Assembly (NCBI GenBank): GCA_964369605.1
Contig: CAYJFD010000008.1
Span: 1-64,000 of the forward strand
DNA: 64,000 bases
Source: CAYJFD01 sp964369605
Lineage (GTDB): Bacteria; Bacteroidota; Bacteroidia; Bacteroidales; UBA932
Reading direction: 5' to 3'
Shown: positions 16,670 through 27,347 of the stretch, in pieces
How positions within the stretch are numbered: position 1 is the first letter of the stretch
How the letters are laid out: each line of letters begins with the position of its first letter
The notes under the pieces: model-generated
What the model saw: only the letters and a program-made list of their open reading frames with translations
The model's database searches: none
Told to the model about the DNA's origin: nothing
Position numbers and translations under genes: made by a program

Positions 16670-18001
16670 TTATCTTCTCTTTTTCTTCATTCCCTTCATC
16701 ATACCTCCAGCACCTGCACCAGCAACTTTCTTCATTACCTTACGTGTATCATCAAACTGCTTAATAAGACGATTAACTTCTACGATAGAAGTACCACTAC
16801 CATTAGCGATACGCTGCTTACGGCTTGGGTTTATAATTTGAGGATTTTCTTTTTCTTCTGGAGTCATCGATAAAATTATCGCCTCTACTCCTTTGAATGA
16901 AGAGTTATCTATATCTACATCTTTAAGAGCCTTACCTACACCTGGAAGCATAGAAGCTAGGTCTTTTATATTACCCATCTTCTTAATTTGCTGAATTTGT
17001 TGATAGAAATCATTAAATGTAAACTGATCTTTTAATATTTTCTTATGTAATTTACGAGCCTCTTCTTCATCTATTTGAGCTTGCGCTTTTTCAACTAGGG
17101 AAACTACGTCACCCATACCTAATATTCTATCAGCGATACGCTTTGGATAGAAAATATCTAGGGCTTCCATCTTCTCACCAGAAGATATGAACTTAATCGG
17201 CTTATTAACGATAGCCTTAATAGATAAAGCAGCACCACCTCTAGTGTCACCGTCCATCTTTGTTAATACTACCCCGTCAAAGTCTAATCTCTCGTTGAAA
17301 ACTCTTGCAGTCTCGACGGCATCCTGTCCCGTCATAGCATCTACAACAAATAAAGTCTCTGTTGGATTGATAGCCTTTTTTACTGCCTCGATCTCGTTCA
17401 TCATCTGCTCATCTACAGCTAGACGTCCTGCCGTATCGACTATAACTAACGAATAAGATTCAGCTTTAGCTTTCTTTATCGCATTTACTGCGATCTGAAC
17501 TGGATCTTTACAACCCTCTTCAGTATAGACATCTACTCCTACTTGCTGTCCTAAAATTATAAGCTGATCTATCGCCGCTGGTCTATAAACGTCACCTGCG
17601 ACTAAAAGTACCTTTTGAGATTTTTTTGTCTTACAGCTTAATGCTAGTTTACCAGAAAAAGTAGTTTTACCACTACCTTGAAGACCTGATACAAGTACTA
17701 CTCCTGGTGCACCAGCTATGTTTATATCTGTTGCTTCACTACCCATTAATAGTGTTAGTTCGTCGTGAACTATCTTAACCATCATCTGGTCTGGGCGAAC
17801 AGATTTTAACACATCTTGTCCTAGTGCTTTTTGCTTTACATCATCACAGAATTTTTTTGCGATTTTATAACTAACGTCGGCATCTAAAAGTGCTCTTCTA
17901 ACATCTTTTAGAGTTTCTGCTATATTAATTTCGCTTATTCTTCCCTGTCCTTTAATTAGCTTAAAGGACTTTTCTAACTTATCTATCAGATTTTCAAACA
18001 T
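16670..18001 (-). CDS. ffh: Signal recognition particle protein Ffh
   Basis: A 443-residue SRP54-type GTPase. The N domain is followed by G motifs GLQGSGKTTFSGKLA, DTAGRLAVDEQMMNE, and TKMDGDTRGGAALS, then the methionine-rich M domain with GSGTSIVEVNRLIKQF and a C-terminal basic GMMKGMKKKRR. It binds signal sequences on ribosomes and delivers them to FtsY/SecYEG. A minus-strand -7 box TAAATTTG (18063-18070) lies about 60 nt upstream, part of a symmetric divergent promoter. No 4.5S RNA gene was seen in the window. Confidence 0.97.
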   Translation of the reverse strand: MFENLIDKLEKSFKLIKGQGRISEINIAETLKDVRRALLDADVSYKIAKKFCDDVKQKALGQDVLKSVRPDQMMVKIVHDELTLLMGSEATDINIAGAPGVVLVSGLQGSGKTTFSGKLALSCKTKKSQKVLLVAGDVYRPAAIDQLIILGQQVGVDVYTEEGCKDPVQIAVNAIKKAKAESYSLVIVDTAGRLAVDEQMMNEIEAVKKAINPTETLFVVDAMTGQDAVETARVFNERLDFDGVVLTKMDGDTRGGAALSIKAIVNKPIKFISSGEKMEALDIFYPKRIADRILGMGDVVSLVEKAQAQIDEEEARKLHKKILKDQFTFNDFYQQIQQIKKMGNIKDLASMLPGVGKALKDVDIDNSSFKGVEAIILSMTPEEKENPQIINPSRKQRIANGSGTSIVEVNRLIKQFDDTRKVMKKVAGAGAGGMMKGMKKKRR

Positions 18002-18060
18002 ATACGATTGAGAATTATATTATTTCATTTAAACATTTGCATTATTATCGCTAATAATCT

Positions 18061-18091
18061 CGCAAATTTAGGAAAATTTGGTAAATTTGCG
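18061..18091. promoter_or_regulatory. Symmetric divergent promoter (ffh / deoxyhypusine synthase-like)
   Basis: A perfect 10-bp inverted repeat, CGCAAATTTA (18061-18070) and TAAATTTGCG (18082-18091), places two identical -7 boxes TAAATTTG facing opposite ways, 11 bases apart. The left one serves ffh, the right one the next gene. Confidence 0.6.
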
Positions 18092-18126
18092 AACTGAGAA
18101 TGCAAAATCATAAAAAAAAAGAATAT

Positions 18127-19101
18127 ATGAAAAAAGGACCTATTTCAAATTTTATCACTCACCACTATCGCCATTTTAACTCTGCAGCTCTAGTGGACGC
18201 TGCTAAATCTTATGAAGAATTAATTAACAGAGGTGGCAAAATGATGCTAGCTATGGCTGGCGCTATGAGTACAGCTGAGCTTGGACTCTCACTAGCAGAA
18301 ATGATAAGACAAGACAAAATCCATATCATATCGTGTTCTGCTAATAATCTTGAAGAAGATATAATGAACTTAGTAGCTCACTCACACTATCGTAGAATAC
18401 CTGGCTACAGAGATTTAACTCCTGAGCAAGAACAAGAATTACTAGATGCTCACTTAAATAGAGTAACAGATACTTGCATCCCTGAAGAAGAGGCTTTCAG
18501 AAAATTAGAAGGTCTTCTTATCGAGGTATGGGATGATGCAAAAGCAAAAGGCGAAAGATATCTTCCTTATGAATTTATGTATAACCTTATCCGCACAGGC
18601 AAATTAGAGCAGCACTATGAAATCGACCCTAAAGATTCTTGGGTACTTGCTGCCTGCGAGAAAAATATTCCTATACTTGTTCCAGGATGGGAAGATTCAA
18701 CTACTGGTAATATCTTCACTGGTCACTGTATCAAGGGAGACTATGATCCAAATATGGTAAAAAATGGTGTTGAGACTATGATTTTCCTTACTGAGTGGTA
18801 TAGAGAAAATGGCGTAGGCGAAGGTGTTGGTTTCTTCCAGATCGGAGGAGGTATCGCTGGAGACTTCCCTATCTGTGTTGTTCCTATGATGGCACAAGAC
18901 TTAGAGTGGGACGATGTTCCTCTTTGGCAGTATTTCTGTCAGATCTCTGACTCTACTACATCTTATGGCTCATATTCAGGAGCGGTTCCTAATGAAAAAA
19001 TTACTTGGGGAAAACTAGCTATCGATACTCCTAAGTTTGTAATAGAATCTGACGCTACGATTGTAGCCCCTCTTGTATTTGCTTATTTATTAAACTGGTA
19101 A
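18127..19101 (+). CDS. Deoxyhypusine synthase family protein
   Basis: A 324-residue protein of the DHS family (PF01916). It shares GGKMMLAMAGAMSTAELG, IISCSANNLEEDIMNLVAHS, FTGHCIKGDYD and IGGGIAGDFPICVVPM with eukaryotic and archaeal deoxyhypusine synthases. The segment ITWGKLAIDT aligns with the human SWGKIR motif holding the catalytic lysine. DHS moves the butylamine group of spermidine to eIF5A; bacteria lack eIF5A, so the bacterial proteins probably act in polyamine metabolism (homospermidine-type) or on an unknown target. The ATG at 18100 lies just after the promoter; MKKGPISNF at 18127 is the likely start. pyrE follows after 9 nt. Confidence 0.9.
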   Translation: MKKGPISNFITHHYRHFNSAALVDAAKSYEELINRGGKMMLAMAGAMSTAELGLSLAEMIRQDKIHIISCSANNLEEDIMNLVAHSHYRRIPGYRDLTPEQEQELLDAHLNRVTDTCIPEEEAFRKLEGLLIEVWDDAKAKGERYLPYEFMYNLIRTGKLEQHYEIDPKDSWVLAACEKNIPILVPGWEDSTTGNIFTGHCIKGDYDPNMVKNGVETMIFLTEWYRENGVGEGVGFFQIGGGIAGDFPICVVPMMAQDLEWDDVPLWQYFCQISDSTTSYGSYSGAVPNEKITWGKLAIDTPKFVIESDATIVAPLVFAYLLNW

Positions 19102-19110
19102 TCTAAGGAT

Positions 19111-19743
19111 ATGAATAATTATTCAAAAGAAGTAGCTAGCTTTTTACTGGAAGTAGAGGCAGTAAAACTAAGTCCTAACGCGCCATTTACTTGGGCATCA
19201 GGCTGGAAATCACCTATATACTGTGATAACAGAAAAGTTCTTTCTTATCCAGAAAAGAGAAAGGCTGTAAGTGAATATCTTGCTAAAATCATTTCTGAGA
19301 AATATCCAGAATGTGAGGTAATAGCAGGTGTTGCAACAGGCGCTATCGCTTATGGTGTTCTTGTAGCTGAGATTCTAAACAAGCCTTTTATCTACGTTCG
19401 CTCATCTTCAAAAGGACACGGACTAGGAAATCAAGTAGAAGGAGTCGTTAAACCAGGAGCAAAAGTAGTAGTAGTAGAAGACCTAGTATCTACAGGTATG
19501 AGCTCTCTTCAAGCTGTTGACGCGCTAAATGCTAAGGAAGTAGAAGTAATGGGTATGCTAGCCATCTTTACCTACCTTTTCCCAAAAGCTACCCAGGCTT
19601 TCGCTGAAAAAGGAATAGAACTCACTACCCTATCAAATTATGACGAACTAGTAGATGTAGCATTAAACATCGGCAAGATCCAAGATTCAGAGCTTGAATT
19701 ACTCAAACAATGGAGAGTCTCTCCGGACACTTGGGGAATATAA
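19111..19743 (+). CDS. pyrE: Orotate phosphoribosyltransferase
   Basis: A 210-residue enzyme making OMP from orotate and PRPP in pyrimidine synthesis. The PRPP-binding loop VVVVEDLVSTGMSSLQA and the N-terminal FTWASGWKSPIYCDNRKVLSYP are diagnostic; the flexible-loop KGHGLGNQVEG is present. It lies 9 nt after the DHS-like gene and is probably cotranscribed. A clear terminator follows. Confidence 0.97.
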   Translation: MNNYSKEVASFLLEVEAVKLSPNAPFTWASGWKSPIYCDNRKVLSYPEKRKAVSEYLAKIISEKYPECEVIAGVATGAIAYGVLVAEILNKPFIYVRSSSKGHGLGNQVEGVVKPGAKVVVVEDLVSTGMSSLQAVDALNAKEVEVMGMLAIFTYLFPKATQAFAEKGIELTTLSNYDELVDVALNIGKIQDSELELLKQWRVSPDTWGI

Positions 19744-19759
19744 AATACTTACAAATTTT

Positions 19760-19796
19760 AAAAGGAGAAAACTCTTGATGGTTTTCTCCTTTTTTT
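19760..19796 (+). terminator. Rho-independent terminator after pyrE
   Basis: A 13-bp stem AAAAGGAGAAAAC with GTTTTCTCCTTTT has an 8-nt loop and ends in a run of T. Confidence 0.9.
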
Positions 19797-19817
19797 GAAA
19801 TTCTTATCTAACAAACT

Positions 19818-21288
<1,471 letters not shown>

Positions 21289-21304
21289 CCCTATTTAAAT
21301 TATT

Positions 21305-21556
21305 ATGAAAAGAGGTTATTTAAAAGTGTACTTGCTATTGCTTTGTATGTTAGGCGCATTGCTTACTTCATGTAATCCATTAGAAAATCCTATTTTAACA
21401 GCAGAAAACCCTTTTGTGGGAAAATGGTATAGCGAAAGAATTCATCCTGAGAATGGCGAAGATTCTTATGTACAATTTTTAGAAATCATCAAAGTTGAAG
21501 CTGATAAATTAACTTTTAACTATCGTGGTCAATTATTGACCTATCAAAGAAAATAG
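21305..21556 (+). CDS. Small lipoprotein, probably frameshifted at its 3' end
   Basis: 83 residues with a lipoprotein signal (MKRGYLKVYLLLLCMLGALL then TSC, cysteine at 23) and FVGKWYSERI, like the start of lipocalin-like lipoproteins of Bacteroidales. The frame stops at 21554-21556, but in another frame the sequence continues sensibly as KIEDPNAIEYSIDKYRGKLF to a TAG at 21619-21621. One extra A in the A4 run near 21550 would join the two into a 106-residue protein. So this is either a frameshifted gene, a sequencing error, or a coincidence. The extended form would overlap the convergent TPR gene by 18 nt. Confidence 0.55.
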   Translation: MKRGYLKVYLLLLCMLGALLTSCNPLENPILTAENPFVGKWYSERIHPENGEDSYVQFLEIIKVEADKLTFNYRGQLLTYQRK

Positions 21557-21603
21557 AAGACCCAAATGCTATTGAATATAGCATAGATAAATATAGAGGC
21601 AAA

Positions 21604-22659
21604 TTATTCTTGGAAATTTAGATATCCTGAATCTATTAGCCCGTTTACGGTTTCAAGAAAGTGCGGAGGATCATATTGCGAAGCCTCATCTTGTACTATT
21701 TTCAAATAACGAGTTGCCTCCTGTTTATTCTCTTGGTAAATATGTGAAAGCCCTAAGTAAAAGGCTGCACTTACCCTATACTCTGGGATTTGAGTATTCC
21801 TACTAAGATATTTAATGGCATTTTCGTAATCATTTAAATAATAGTAGTTTTCGCCTAGGCATTGATCTGCTAATTGATTATCAACTGAGGCAACTTTCCA
21901 ATCATCCCACAGCAGAGTTCTCTCATTTTTTATTAAATTTTCATTTACTCGTTTTGCGCTTAATAGGTAGTTGATAGACTCTTGGAGTTTACCCTGCTGA
22001 GTATAACAGGTAGATATAATAAAGTAGGCTTCTGCATATAGACTATCTCTTTGTATGACTTTTTTCAACGTAGCTATGGCAGCATAATAATTCCCCGATA
22101 AAGCTTGAGCACGTCCTTTTTCTACCACATAGCGAATATTATCAGGCTGAGTCTGGATTAACTTGTCCATATTTATAAAAGCTGTTTGGTAATCACCTCT
22201 AAGTAGCGCTTTGTCTGCTTCTGTGGCATATCTCCCTTCTGGGTCAGGGGTAAGCTCTACAGTTACAACTAAAAGAGTTAGGAGCGCTAAGAGTCCTAAT
22301 GCCGAAACTAGAATGTGTCGCCTAGTAGAATGCTTTACAGCACCCTGCTCTAAACGTAATTTTTCTAATTTCTTTTTTTGATAGGATTCTGCTATGGAAG
22401 CATATATAGCTGTATACACTGCAGGAAAAAGATAGTTTGGCACTTCTTTGTCAGTATAGATATAATATACATTAAGTGCAGTTATTATCGCTAAAATCAA
22501 TGTAGTTATTACCCATACAACCCTTGAAGCTCGTTTATTTCCTAAAGTCTTAAAGTTCGATGATAAAGCCCAAGCTCCCGCCAATGGCCCACACAAAAAC
22601 GTCATACTATAAATCGCCCAGGTAGTGTATATTCTTGGTTGCCCTATATCTTGTTCCAT
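21604..22659 (-). CDS. Membrane-anchored tetratricopeptide repeat protein
   Basis: A 351-residue protein whose N-terminal 150 residues contain four hydrophobic segments (for example RVVWVITTLILAIITALNVY and HILVSALGLLALLTLLVVTV). The remainder is a series of TPR-like helices from about residue 155: YQTAFINMDKLIQTQPDN, YYAAIATLKKVIQRDSLYAE, YENAIKYLSRNTQIPEY. The TPR part should lie on the periplasmic side if the last helix is a simple anchor. It follows the metal permease by 11 nt and is probably in the same operon. No specific function is recognised. Confidence 0.7.
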   Translation of the reverse strand: MEQDIGQPRIYTTWAIYSMTFLCGPLAGAWALSSNFKTLGNKRASRVVWVITTLILAIITALNVYYIYTDKEVPNYLFPAVYTAIYASIAESYQKKKLEKLRLEQGAVKHSTRRHILVSALGLLALLTLLVVTVELTPDPEGRYATEADKALLRGDYQTAFINMDKLIQTQPDNIRYVVEKGRAQALSGNYYAAIATLKKVIQRDSLYAEAYFIISTCYTQQGKLQESINYLLSAKRVNENLIKNERTLLWDDWKVASVDNQLADQCLGENYYYLNDYENAIKYLSRNTQIPEYRVSAAFYLGLSHIYQENKQEATRYLKIVQDEASQYDPPHFLETVNGLIDSGYLNFQE

Positions 22660-22670
22660 ATTCTGTTATT

Positions 22671-23903
22671 CTAATAGTTTACTACTTCAAATCCTAGTTG
22701 CTTAATTATTTTAGCTATCTCTTTCATTTGCACATCACCGTAGATTTCAAGCACTCCACTTTGCAAATCGACAGTTGCAGATGTAACACTAGGGAGTTCA
22801 TTAATCGCTTTTTCAATACTTGCTTTACAATGATTACATCGCATACCTTGTACCTTAATTTTTCGTACTCCATATTCTTCATTTGGCTCATTCTTTACAT
22901 TTCGTCTTCGATATTTTGCGATAAAAGCATTTACTAATAATACCACAAATATCATAGAGGAAGCTGTTTGCCACCATGCCGCACCGTGTGAATGGATATG
23001 GGCACTTTCTTTTGAAAGTATTGAAGTGAACCACTCAATAGGGAGTAAAAAATCTATGAGTACAGCAAAACCTATAGCTCCTAATATTATGCTTAACAGG
23101 TATAAAATAGTGATTTTTAAACCTAATACTTTTCTTAGTACAGCAAGTGTTGCAACATTTGTAGCAGGCCCAGCCATAAGAAAAACAAGAGCAGCGCCTG
23201 GAGAAATTCCTTTCAGTAGAAGTGACAGAGCGATAGGTATCGAACCAGTCGAACATATATACATAGGAATAGATAGTAGAAGTATAACTAATATATTTAA
23301 TATATAGTAATCACTAAAAAGTTCGAAAACAGTATTGGGAACAAACACAGTTATGGCAGCAGCGATAAGAAGCCCTATAACAAGCCACTTCCCTAGATCT
23401 TGCAACATATTAATAAAGCCGTAGTTAAATACATCTAAAAATGTTAGTTTCTTATTTGTATTTTTTTGACAGCATTGATTCTCATCCTCCTTATATTTTA
23501 CTGGTAAAGAAAATTTATCAACTAGTATTCCTCCCAATAAGGCTACAACTAGGGCAACAAATGGTCGTATAATAGCAAATGGCAAACCAAGTACACCATA
23601 GGTAGCAAGAATAGAGTCTACTCCTGTTTGCGGTGTCGCTATTAAAAACGATACTGTTGCACCGTCTGATGCCCCTTCCTTTTTTAAGGACATAGCAGTC
23701 GGTATTACCCCACACGAACATAGAGGAAGGGGAATACCAAAAATCGCTGATAGAAAAACAGATTTAAAACCTTTTTTTGATAAATACTTACTAAATGTAG
23801 ATTTAGACACATAAACATGAAGTAGCCCTGCAACAAAGAAGCCCAATAACAAATATGGGGACATCGCATTTAGTATATTTAATAATTCTTTAAAATATTC
23901 CAT
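22671..23903 (-). CDS. SO_0444/ArsP-type metal efflux permease with C-terminal HMA domain
   Basis: About 410 residues. The first 330 form a DUF318/YraQ-type permease with two repeats: PLCSCGVIPTAMSLKKEG... and MYICSTGSIPIALSLLLKG..., each with conserved cysteine and GAxD/GPAT motifs. A C-terminal heavy-metal-associated domain (KVQGMRCNHCKASIEKAI) has the CxxC metal site. The combination matches the SO_0444-type Cu/Zn efflux family of Bacteroidetes. A TTG at 23939 extends the frame, but ATG 23903 (MEYFKELLNILNAMSPYLLL) fits the family start. It is followed closely by the TPR gene and preceded by DUF2200. Confidence 0.82.
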   Translation of the reverse strand: MEYFKELLNILNAMSPYLLLGFFVAGLLHVYVSKSTFSKYLSKKGFKSVFLSAIFGIPLPLCSCGVIPTAMSLKKEGASDGATVSFLIATPQTGVDSILATYGVLGLPFAIIRPFVALVVALLGGILVDKFSLPVKYKEDENQCCQKNTNKKLTFLDVFNYGFINMLQDLGKWLVIGLLIAAAITVFVPNTVFELFSDYYILNILVILLLSIPMYICSTGSIPIALSLLLKGISPGAALVFLMAGPATNVATLAVLRKVLGLKITILYLLSIILGAIGFAVLIDFLLPIEWFTSILSKESAHIHSHGAAWWQTASSMIFVVLLVNAFIAKYRRRNVKNEPNEEYGVRKIKVQGMRCNHCKASIEKAINELPSVTSATVDLQSGVLEIYGDVQMKEIAKIIKQLGFEVVNY

Positions 23904-23940
23904 AACCATTTTTTTTAATGACACATTTCTAAGGCTCAAG

Positions 23941-24279
23941 TTAGCCTAGTATCTTATCTATAGATTTTCCTTTTGCTAGTTCGTCTACTAGTTTATCTAG
24001 GCGACGTATCTCTTTCGTTATATGGTCTTCGATTTCATTAATCTTCACACCACATATCGACCCAGAAATAGATTCCCTTTTAGGGTTCAAATTCGGGGCT
24101 TTTGTAAAGAATGCTTCAAAGTCCATTTGAGTAGCTACTAGTTCTTCTAATTCAGTAACACTATAGCCAGTTAGCTTTGAGATTAACAAATCTACCTCCT
24201 CCTTAGCTCTCCCCTTTTTCTCTACCTTCTTCACATATAATGGATAAATATTTCCAAATATTAGTTTTTTCATTTCCAT
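23941..24279 (-). CDS. DUF2200 family protein
   Basis: A 112-residue cytosolic protein matching DUF2200 (PF09966) along its whole length: IYPLYVKKVEKKGRAKEEVD, the central FEAFFTKAPNLNP, then GSICGVKINEIEDHITKEIR and LDKLVDELAKGKSIDKIL. The function of the family is unknown. It lies 37 nt upstream of the permease and probably heads a three-gene unit with the permease and TPR protein. Confidence 0.85.
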   Translation of the reverse strand: MEMKKLIFGNIYPLYVKKVEKKGRAKEEVDLLISKLTGYSVTELEELVATQMDFEAFFTKAPNLNPKRESISGSICGVKINEIEDHITKEIRRLDKLVDELAKGKSIDKILG

Positions 24280-24372
24280 ATTTTGAAATTTAATACGAAA
24301 TCAAATGACCTCTAATTATTCTTATGCAAACATAATAAATAATAAATTACCATACGAATATAAACTGAAACC

Positions 24373-24406
24373 AAAGCCCAGACTCTAGAAGAAATCTGGG
24401 CTTTTT
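24373..24406 (-). terminator. Terminator after guaA
   Basis: AAAGCCCAGA (24373-24382) pairs with TCTGGGCTTT (24395-24404). It lies 32 nt past the minus-strand guaA stop and is symmetrical, so it may also insulate the DUF2200 promoter. Confidence 0.75.
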
Positions 24407-24437
24407 GGTATGTGTTATTTGTTTTAAAGGCTTTGGT

Positions 24438-26024
24438 TTATTCCCACTCGATGGTTGCTGGTGGTTTTGAGGAGATGTCGTAAGTTACGCGGTTTACGCC
24501 TCGTACTTTATTGATGATCTCGTTAGATACCTTTGCTAGGAATTCGTATGGTAGATGAACCCAGTCAGCTGTCATACCGTCTGTTGATGTTACTGCTCTT
24601 AGAGCAATAGTGTATTCGTAGGTTCTTTCATCTCCCATTACTCCAACACTCTTGATTGGAAGTAGGATGGTTCCTGCTTGCCAGATAGTATCGTATAGAG
24701 ATAGTACCTCACCTGTAGCGGCTGCACCACTTGCTGCTACCCAACCCTCTGGAGCTGGGGTTTCTCTTAGGGCATTGATGTAGATAGCATCTGCATTTTG
24801 TAGGATTTCTACCTTATCTTGAGTTATCTCACCTAAGATTCTAATACCTAGTCCTGGACCTGGGAAAGGATGGCGAGATATTAACTCGTTCTTTATTCCT
24901 AATGCTCTACCTAGACGTCTTACCTCATCCTTGAATAATAGTCTTAGTGGCTCAAGGACTTTTAATTTCATATAGTCAGGAAGTCCACCTACATTATGGT
25001 GAGATTTGATAGTCGCAGATGGGCCATTTACTGAAAGACTCTCGATTACGTCAGGATAAATAGTTCCTTGCGCTAACCAAGAAGCATTTTCTATTTTATG
25101 TGATTCCTCATCGAAAACATCGATAAAGGTCTTACCTATAGCCTTCCTTTTAAGCTCTGGATCAGCTATTCCTTCTAAGGCAGATAAGAACTTATCTCCT
25201 GCCCTAACTCCGATTACATTTAATCCTATTCCTTTGTATGATTCTAATACAGATTCAAATTCATCCTTTCTTAGAAGACCATTATCTACAAAGATACAAG
25301 TAAGCTGTTCTCCTATAGCTCTATGAATAAGTACTGCGGCTACTGATGAATCAACACCACCAGATAGACCTAGTATTACGCTATCAGTACCTACCTTCTC
25401 TCTGATCTCCTTGATAGATGTCTCGATATATGATTCAGAAGTCCAGTCACCTGTACAGCCACAGACTCCATATACAAAGTTCTTCAACATAATCGAACCA
25501 TACTCTGAGTGATATACCTCAGGGTGAAACTGAACACAGTAAGTTTGTTGATTCTCTATTCTATATGCAGCATTTGCTACGTCTTTTGTCGATCCGATTA
25601 TCTTCGCACCAGTAGGCAATTTTGTGATGGTATCACCGTGAGACATCCATACTTGTGATGTAGCAGGTATGTCTTTAAACAACTCACATTCTGTATCTGT
25701 TATTTCGAATATAGCTCTACCATATTCACGTGAGTCCGAATTTTGCACTTCTCCACCATAATGCTGAGCTAAGTACTGTGCTCCATAACATACTGCCATA
25801 ATTGGCATCTTTCCTAGTAATCCACTTAGATCTACCATAGGAGCCTTAGGGTCTCTCACTGAGTGAGGGCTTCCTGATAGAACTATTCCTTTAACACTCT
25901 CATCTATAACTGGGATTTTGTTATAAGGATATATTTCACAATACACATTGTGTTCTCTAATACGTCTTCCTATTAATTGGGTCAACTGAGAACCAAAGTC
26001 CAAAATAATTATTTTCTCTGCCAT
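24438..26024 (-). CDS. guaA: GMP synthase (glutamine-hydrolysing)
   Basis: A 528-residue enzyme converting XMP to GMP. The class I amidotransferase half carries the catalytic cysteine in PIMAVCYGAQYLAQ and the His/Glu pair in VQFHPEVYHSEYG. The ATP-pyrophosphatase half has VILGLSGGVDSSVAAVL and ends with the dimerization domain TYDISSKPPATIEWE. Length is normal. Its own -7 box TAAATTTG lies on the minus strand at 26047-26054. Confidence 0.98.
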   Translation of the reverse strand: MAEKIIILDFGSQLTQLIGRRIREHNVYCEIYPYNKIPVIDESVKGIVLSGSPHSVRDPKAPMVDLSGLLGKMPIMAVCYGAQYLAQHYGGEVQNSDSREYGRAIFEITDTECELFKDIPATSQVWMSHGDTITKLPTGAKIIGSTKDVANAAYRIENQQTYCVQFHPEVYHSEYGSIMLKNFVYGVCGCTGDWTSESYIETSIKEIREKVGTDSVILGLSGGVDSSVAAVLIHRAIGEQLTCIFVDNGLLRKDEFESVLESYKGIGLNVIGVRAGDKFLSALEGIADPELKRKAIGKTFIDVFDEESHKIENASWLAQGTIYPDVIESLSVNGPSATIKSHHNVGGLPDYMKLKVLEPLRLLFKDEVRRLGRALGIKNELISRHPFPGPGLGIRILGEITQDKVEILQNADAIYINALRETPAPEGWVAASGAAATGEVLSLYDTIWQAGTILLPIKSVGVMGDERTYEYTIALRAVTSTDGMTADWVHLPYEFLAKVSNEIINKVRGVNRVTYDISSKPPATIEWE

Positions 26025-26078
26025 ACTATGTTTTTATATTAAGCTACAAATTTAATCACTTTTGAGAGTAACTCAAAT

Positions 26079-27344
26079 TTAATTAGATGTAAATTTTCCT
26101 GAATTGATATTTAATCTCGCTTTTATCGCTCTTCTACCCTCGAAGAAATAAAGCACTAGTGTGTTCGAATTTTGGAAATAAACACGATTAAGATGATATT
26201 CTTTTGATCTATTTTTCACTACTGGCTCACTCCATAATAGGATATACTGCTTTGCCGACTTTTGATAAATTATTAAAACATTTTGTCCTCTATGAGTAAA
26301 TAATGAAGCATTGTAAAATTCATCTTGCTCCACATTATTCGCTCTTTGTCTATTAAACTCACGAACTAAAGAGGATTCTGAGCTAAGCACTCTGAACTTT
26401 ACCTTCTTAGTAGGTATCTCATTATTCTCATACCACCACTCTATAGCCAAGTCACTCTGTTGCTCTTGTGGGGTAATATGGTTTAAGAAATTAAGAGTAT
26501 TCATCTTTGTAAATAAATATTCCATAGGAGCGACTGTATAAGACAGATTATTCTGTAAATCTACACTAATTCCACTGATAGATCTAATATTATCCTCTAC
26601 CGTTTCTATACCTGAGAACATCGTAGCAAATACCACTTCTTGCTCTACTTCAATTAAACTGATACAATACTCGATATAAGCTATAGGCTGTACCTCTTCT
26701 GTTTCAGGAAGAGAATTTTCATAAGTGAATTGTAAATATCTCTTATCCTCTACTACGACTTCAAATACACCTTTATTTAATTTTAGATCTGTATACTCAT
26801 CAAACTGGCGATAAAGCTCCTGCTTCCACTCTGCATATCGTACCCACTCCCCTTCTTCTAACCTTAGCTTAATAATTTTAAAATAATCCACCTCATCCTT
26901 CATCTTTGACACAGAAACAATATATTCCTTGTCCTTTTCTTTTATACCTAAAGCGACAAACTCATCAACATCCAACGATTCCTCTGTGATATAAGCTTGG
27001 AAAATATCCCTAGCCTCTTGCTCCGTTAAAGAACTAACACTCATCTTCGCTATTTCCTCTCGTATTTCAGAAGCGTAATAAGAATTCGGATATTGCTCTA
27101 GCAGTTCATAATAAGGAATAACTCCATTATCAGGAAGAACATAAGAAAATAACAAAGAATCCCTCTTCCTTCCTACTTGCTGAATGTAGATTGACTCAGG
27201 ATACTTCTTTAAAAATTTATTTAACGATTTAACATTTTCGCTCACTATAGCTTTATTATACTCCTTTGTTTCCTTCTTTGACTGAGCAAAAGAAGGTGTT
27301 GATATAGCAAATAATGCTATTAATAAAATAACTGGATACTTCAT
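26079..27344 (-). CDS. Secreted protein of unknown function
   Basis: A 421-residue protein with a signal peptide ending SFAQ (MKYPVILLIALFAISTPSFA). Residues 25-110 contain short helical repeats with a spacing pattern (FLKKYPESIYIQQV, LLEQYPNSYYASEI) reminiscent of TPR/outer-membrane assembly lipoproteins. The rest is predicted beta-rich without a recognised family. It lies 3 nt downstream of the S41 protease gene, so the two are cotranscribed, and it may act on the same envelope process; this is inference. Its 3' end is 54 nt from guaA, which has its own promoter. Confidence 0.5.
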   Translation of the reverse strand: MKYPVILLIALFAISTPSFAQSKKETKEYNKAIVSENVKSLNKFLKKYPESIYIQQVGRKRDSLLFSYVLPDNGVIPYYELLEQYPNSYYASEIREEIAKMSVSSLTEQEARDIFQAYITEESLDVDEFVALGIKEKDKEYIVSVSKMKDEVDYFKIIKLRLEEGEWVRYAEWKQELYRQFDEYTDLKLNKGVFEVVVEDKRYLQFTYENSLPETEEVQPIAYIEYCISLIEVEQEVVFATMFSGIETVEDNIRSISGISVDLQNNLSYTVAPMEYLFTKMNTLNFLNHITPQEQQSDLAIEWWYENNEIPTKKVKFRVLSSESSLVREFNRQRANNVEQDEFYNASLFTHRGQNVLIIYQKSAKQYILLWSEPVVKNRSKEYHLNRVYFQNSNTLVLYFFEGRRAIKARLNINSGKFTSN

Positions 27345-27347
27345 TGT

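Noticed and set aside
23026..23307. Plus-strand ORF opposite the metal permease
   Set aside because: Antisense shadow of membrane helices; no start context.
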